Shown here: positions 6,638 to 9,046 of the stretch, piece by piece | Position numbering within the stretch: the stretch's first letter is position 1 | Layout of the letters: every line of letters starts with the position of its first letter | Assembly: GCA_002304995.1 (NCBI GenBank) | Contig: DBPV01000094.1 | Location: 369 to 9,414 of the forward strand | Length of the DNA: 9,046 nt | Reading direction: 5' to 3' | Source: Syntrophaceae bacterium UBA1411 | GTDB taxonomy: Bacteria > Desulfobacterota > Syntrophia > Syntrophales > Smithellaceae | The notes under the pieces: model-generated | Database searches by the model: none | The model's input: the letters and a program-made list of their open reading frames with translations, nothing else | What the model was told of the DNA's origin: nothing | Translations under genes and position numbers: made by a program

Positions 6638-6651
6638 CGAGGCCTTACCGG
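6625..6651. terminator. Hairpin over two converging stop codons
   Basis: AGGCCT (6630-6635) pairs with AGGCCT (6640-6645) around a GACG loop, and CCGG (6625-6628) can pair with CCGG (6648-6651) across a small internal loop. The structure covers the stop of the cyclase (6635-6637) and that of pbpC (6647-6645), which are only 7 bases apart. It lacks a T-tract, so termination is uncertain, and overlapping 3' ends of the two messages are likely. Confidence 0.3.
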
Positions 6652-8744
6652 ACTTCAAACGCCACCGAATCGACGACGGCGTTTTGCCCGTCGATAATGG
6701 CCAGGACATGCCGGCCGGTTGTCGGCGTCCACAGAATCGTCGAACCTTCCTCCTTCAGAAGCTTTTCATTCAGCAGCCAGCGCGCGGGACTGTCCGCCCG
6801 GGCGACAAAACCGACCTTTTGCAGAGCCGCGGGAATATCGGGATCCAGCGCGATGATCGTTCCCGAAGGCGGATAAACGATGCGCGGAGAATTCCGGTCG
6901 TCGCCGGCCGCAGCGGCGGGTTGGGTTCCGGCGAGAAACCATTCCGCGCGGCCTTTGCCGTCGGCCGGCGCGACGCGGACAAGCCCCCGGGGCGGCGCCG
7001 GAGGGCGGCCGGCGTTGGAGTGATGCAGTTCATTCATGATGTCGTTCCACAGCGGGGCGGCGCCGGTGATGCCGCTCACGTTCCACATGGAATCGCCCGC
7101 AAAATTTCCCATCCAGACGCCGACCGTGTAGCGGCTGGAATAGCCGATGCACCAGTTGTCCCGCATGTCCTTGCTGGTGCCGGTCTTGACGGCCGTCCAG
7201 AAGCGTGTGCCCAGCGGATTTTCCAGGCCGAACGTCTCGCTGCGCGCCTCGCGGTCCGCCAGAATATCCGAAACGATGAAAGCGGCTTCCGGGGAGAAGG
7301 CCTGTTTGCGGCGGGCGGCGGTGCGTCCGGCGGCCGTCGTCAGGCAGGCTTCGCTCCATACGCCTCCGTTGGCCAGCGCCCGGTAAGCATTGGCGAGATC
7401 CCACAGGCTGATGTCGGCCGAGCCCAGCGCCAGCGCCAAACCGTAATAGTCCCCCGATTCCGTCAGACTGCGGATGCCCAACTGCCGCAGAACCTTCAGG
7501 AAGGGTTCGGTGCCGACCAGCGCCAGCGTGCGCACGGCCGGCACATTGAGCGACGACGCCAGCGCAACGCGGACGCTCACCGGGCCGTGAAAGGAAGCGT
7601 CGTAATTTTCCGGTTGGTAAAGGCCGCCGCCTGTCGAAACGTCCAGCGGAGAATCGTCGAGGAGCGACCGGGCGGTTAAAATGCGCTGGTCCAGCGCGGT
7701 CGCGTAAAGAAACGGTTTGAGCGTGGAGCCGGTTTGGCGCAGCGCCTGTACGCCGTCCACGTAGGTGCCTGCGGCCTGGGACGTGTAGCTGGCGTAGGCC
7801 AGAACCTCGCCGGTCCTGTTTTCCAAAACGAGCAGAGCGCCCTGGCGCACGTTTGAGCCTGCGAGCGCCTCTACCTGGCGCGCCAGTTGCCCGAAGGCGA
7901 ATTTCTGCAGCCGGGCGTCCAGGGTGGAGCGCAGGTGCGTTCCGGGCGGCCGGCCGGCAAGCAGGCGCCTTGCCGCATGCGGCGCCCAGGCGGCGCGCGG
8001 CTCCACGCGGGCGGCAGTCGGAGTGAGGCACTGGAGGCTTTCGGCGAGAGCCGCATCGGATATCTGCCAGCCCAGCCGTCCGCCGAGGTTCCGCGCCCGC
8101 GCTTCCAGCGTCCGGGCGCCGGCGTTGGGCGCGCGGATGAGCGACGCCAGAAGCAGCGACTGGGCCTGGTCCAGTCCGTGGGGTTCTTTTCCGAACAGGC
8201 CCCGGGAGGCGGCGGAGACGCCTGTGTATTCGCCGCGGAACGTCACGAGATTGAGGTAGGCTTCCAGAATTTCATTTTTCGACCAGCGCTTTTCGATGTC
8301 GCGTGCCAGACGGATCTGGGCGGTTTTTTGTGTAATGGTCCGCTGCCGCGCCGTGACGGCCGTGCTGCGGTCCAGAAAAGACGCCAGCTGCATGGTGATC
8401 GTGCTGGCGCCGCGCAGCCCCGAACCGGAAAGAAATCCCAGCGCAGCCGCGCCCAGCGCCCGGTAGTCCACACCGCCGTGCGTGAAAAAGCGCTTGTCCT
8501 CCGAGCAGATGACGGCTTGCAGCAAAGATGGAGAAATTTCGGCAAGATCCGTCCAGTCCAGCCGCCGGCCTTGCCGGTCGGTGCGCAGCTCATGCAGGAC
8601 TGTGCCCTGGCGGTCCAAAAGCAGAGAGTCCGATTTCACATGAGCCGCCCGGACGTCCGCAAAAGAAGGCAGGGTTCCAGCGGCCTCCATCCGGAAAACA
8701 CAGGCCGTCACGACGGCCAGAAATAATATCCACCAACGCTTCAT
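6645..8744 (-). CDS. pbpC: Penicillin-binding protein 1C (bifunctional transglycosylase/transpeptidase)
   Basis: The 699-residue class A PBP is predicted to polymerise lipid II and cross-link peptides on the outer face of the inner membrane. A short hydrophobic N-terminus (4-17) anchors it. The GT51 domain (about 45-215) shows EDKRFFTHGGVD with catalytic Glu82, STITMQL at 114-120, and EILEAYLN with the second Glu161. The transpeptidase domain (about 300-570) shows STLK (Ser340, Lys343), SLN at 398-400 and KTG at 520-522. Residues 617-699 resemble the BiPBP_C domain of PBP1C proteins. E. coli PbpC is longer (770 residues). The start is the ATG at 8744, with GAGGA at 8749-8753. An open frame runs on to 9026, but its extra 94 codons lie in repeat DNA. 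No alpha-2-macroglobulin gene, its common partner, is in view. Confidence 0.93.
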   Translation of the reverse strand: MKRWWILFLAVVTACVFRMEAAGTLPSFADVRAAHVKSDSLLLDRQGTVLHELRTDRQGRRLDWTDLAEISPSLLQAVICSEDKRFFTHGGVDYRALGAAALGFLSGSGLRGASTITMQLASFLDRSTAVTARQRTITQKTAQIRLARDIEKRWSKNEILEAYLNLVTFRGEYTGVSAASRGLFGKEPHGLDQAQSLLLASLIRAPNAGARTLEARARNLGGRLGWQISDAALAESLQCLTPTAARVEPRAAWAPHAARRLLAGRPPGTHLRSTLDARLQKFAFGQLARQVEALAGSNVRQGALLVLENRTGEVLAYASYTSQAAGTYVDGVQALRQTGSTLKPFLYATALDQRILTARSLLDDSPLDVSTGGGLYQPENYDASFHGPVSVRVALASSLNVPAVRTLALVGTEPFLKVLRQLGIRSLTESGDYYGLALALGSADISLWDLANAYRALANGGVWSEACLTTAAGRTAARRKQAFSPEAAFIVSDILADREARSETFGLENPLGTRFWTAVKTGTSKDMRDNWCIGYSSRYTVGVWMGNFAGDSMWNVSGITGAAPLWNDIMNELHHSNAGRPPAPPRGLVRVAPADGKGRAEWFLAGTQPAAAAGDDRNSPRIVYPPSGTIIALDPDIPAALQKVGFVARADSPARWLLNEKLLKEEGSTILWTPTTGRHVLAIIDGQNAVVDSVAFEVR

Positions 8745-8765
8745 TTTTTCCTCAAGCAAGAAAGC

Positions 8766-8784
8766 GGTTGCGCCGCGTGCAACC
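8766..8784. repeat. Hairpin in the pbpC leader
   Basis: GGTTGC (8766-8771) and GCAACC (8779-8784) form a perfect 6-pair stem with a 7-base loop, about 13 bases upstream of the pbpC ribosome binding site. It could be a leader hairpin affecting translation, or simply the edge of the repeat cluster beside it. Confidence 0.35.
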
Positions 8785-8785
8785 T

Positions 8786-8812
8786 CCCCCGAACCCCCTC
8801 CAGAGGGGGACA
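8786..8812. repeat. REP-like GC palindrome, copy 1
   Basis: This 27-base unit centres on CCCCCTCCAGAGGGGG, a near-perfect inverted repeat that can fold into a 6-7 pair hairpin. It matches the unit at 8847-8873 at 25 of 27 positions. It lies in the non-coding region upstream of pbpC and has the character of a dispersed intergenic REP-like element. Copies elsewhere in the genome cannot be seen from this window. Confidence 0.7.
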
Positions 8813-8846
8813 ACCGCCCAGGCGTTTCATTTCCATGCCGGCCGCG

Positions 8847-8873
8847 ACCCCGAAACCCCTCCAGAGGGGGACA
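8847..8873. repeat. REP-like GC palindrome, copy 2
   Basis: This second unit differs from the one starting at 8786 only at its first and ninth bases. The centre CCCCTCCAGAGGGG is fully self-complementary apart from the loop. The two copies have the same orientation, 61 bases apart, with unrelated sequence between them. Confidence 0.7.
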
Positions 8874-8887
8874 CAACTTCTCCCCTG

Positions 8888-8907
8888 TCTCCTCCGCGAG
8901 GGGACAA
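8888..8907. repeat. Degenerate third copy of the GC palindrome
   Basis: CTCCTCCGCGAGGGGACA resembles the right part of the two preceding units (CCCCTCCAGAGGGGGACA), keeping CTCC, GAGGGG and the GACA tail with changed loop bases. It is probably a decayed copy. Confidence 0.45.
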
Positions 8908-8933
8908 GTTTCCGCACCGCCGCAAAAAAATTC

Positions 8934-8985
8934 TGTAGGGCGGGTCTTTAGACCCGCCAACGGCGGACCTGAAGGTCCGCCTACA
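8934..8985. repeat. Double-hairpin palindromic element flanked by TGTAGG/CCTACA
   Basis: Two adjacent perfect hairpins are visible: GGCGGGTC (8939-8946) with GACCCGCC (8951-8958), and GGCGGACC (8962-8969) with GGTCCGCC (8974-8981). Each stem can gain one more pair at the loop. The ends, TGTAGG and CCTACA, are complementary, so the 52-base unit can also fold as one large structure. This is the form of a paired REP or small non-autonomous palindromic element. It has no coding capacity, and any mobility would need an enzyme supplied elsewhere. Confidence 0.75.
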
Positions 8986-8998
8986 TTCACATGACTGC

Positions 8999-9040
8999 GA
9001 GCTACGAGCCATGAGCTGCGAGCCATGAGCTATGAGCTGA
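8999..9040. repeat. Tandem heptanucleotide repeat, six units
   Basis: Six consecutive 7-base units of the form GAGCYNN are visible: GAGCTAC, GAGCCAT, GAGCTGC, GAGCCAT, GAGCTAT and GAGCTGA. The first four bases are invariant, and only the last three vary, with position 5 always C or T. The array begins 13 bases after the double-hairpin element and ends 6 bases before the window edge. It is a degenerate simple-sequence repeat of unknown role. Confidence 0.75.
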
Positions 9041-9046
9041 TTTCTC

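Larger units (their letters stand above)
8745..9046. other. Non-coding, repeat-filled region upstream of pbpC
   Basis: No credible gene is seen here. The stretch holds a leader hairpin, two good and one decayed GC palindromes, a double-hairpin element and a heptamer array. No clear promoter for pbpC is visible, so its promoter may be weak, hidden among the repeats, or beyond the window edge in an upstream gene. Open frames crossing the region are translated repeats. Confidence 0.7.

Noticed and set aside
5129..6709. Open frame of 526 codons antisense to the cyclase
   Set aside because: The forward strand has intact PAS and GGDEF motifs, while the antisense product is Arg/His-rich with no domain and runs across the divergent intergenic region.
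6684..7679. Forward open frame of 331 codons, with another at 7887-8726
   Set aside because: Both are antisense to pbpC, Arg-rich and without recognisable motifs. They are frame shadows.
8786..8907. CRISPR-like array of GC palindromes
   Set aside because: Only two good copies and one decayed copy, with irregular spacing, a strongly palindromic unit and no cas genes.
8745..9026. N-terminal extension of PBP1C by 94 codons up to 9026
   Set aside because: The extra codons translate the heptamer array, the double hairpin and the GC palindromes. The ATG at 8744 has a ribosome site and begins a credible membrane-anchor sequence.

Overview
The window looks like chromosomal DNA from a GC-rich Gram-negative bacterium. 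It encodes an outer-membrane beta-barrel protein ending in Phe, a lipoprotein with a lipobox, and periplasmic cell-wall enzymes. The gene mix and sequence style (porin, LapA-domain protein, DUF6868-like protein, PAS-GGDEF protein, REP-like intergenic palindromes) resemble Deltaproteobacteria/Desulfobacterota, possibly Syntrophales. That placement is an impression from sequence style and was not tested. Nothing points to a phage, plasmid, transposon, CRISPR array, tRNA or rRNA.

Layout. Positions 1-133 are the leader of a forward porin gene (134-1483), which ends in a strong intrinsic terminator (1523-1555). Two small forward membrane-protein genes follow: a LapA/DUF1049 protein (1706-1954) and a DUF6868-like protein (2012-2299). 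They converge on a compact reverse operon that is transcribed from about 5100 down to 2361: L,D-transpeptidase lipoprotein (5102-4365), secreted VanX-type D-Ala-D-Ala dipeptidase (4364-3600) and DAACS-family Na+ symporter (3596-2361). The three reverse genes are separated by 0 and 3 bases. A divergent intergenic region (5103-5305) leads to a forward PAS-PAS-GGDEF diguanylate cyclase (5306-6637). This converges, with only 7 bases between stops, on the reverse gene for penicillin-binding protein 1C (8744-6645). The last 300 bases (8745-9046) are non-coding and packed with several kinds of short repeat.

How the genes work together. Four genes act on the envelope: PBP1C polymerises and cross-links glycan, the L,D-transpeptidase remodels peptide stems, the dipeptidase cleaves D-Ala-D-Ala, and the symporter imports a small solute. 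L,D-transpeptidases release the fourth-position D-Ala, and the dipeptidase also produces D-Ala. The symporter lacks the arginine that binds acidic side chains in GltPh. I therefore infer that the operon may be a periplasmic D-alanine release-and-reimport module. This is the most interesting hypothesis in the window. The second point of interest is the repeat mosaic upstream of pbpC.
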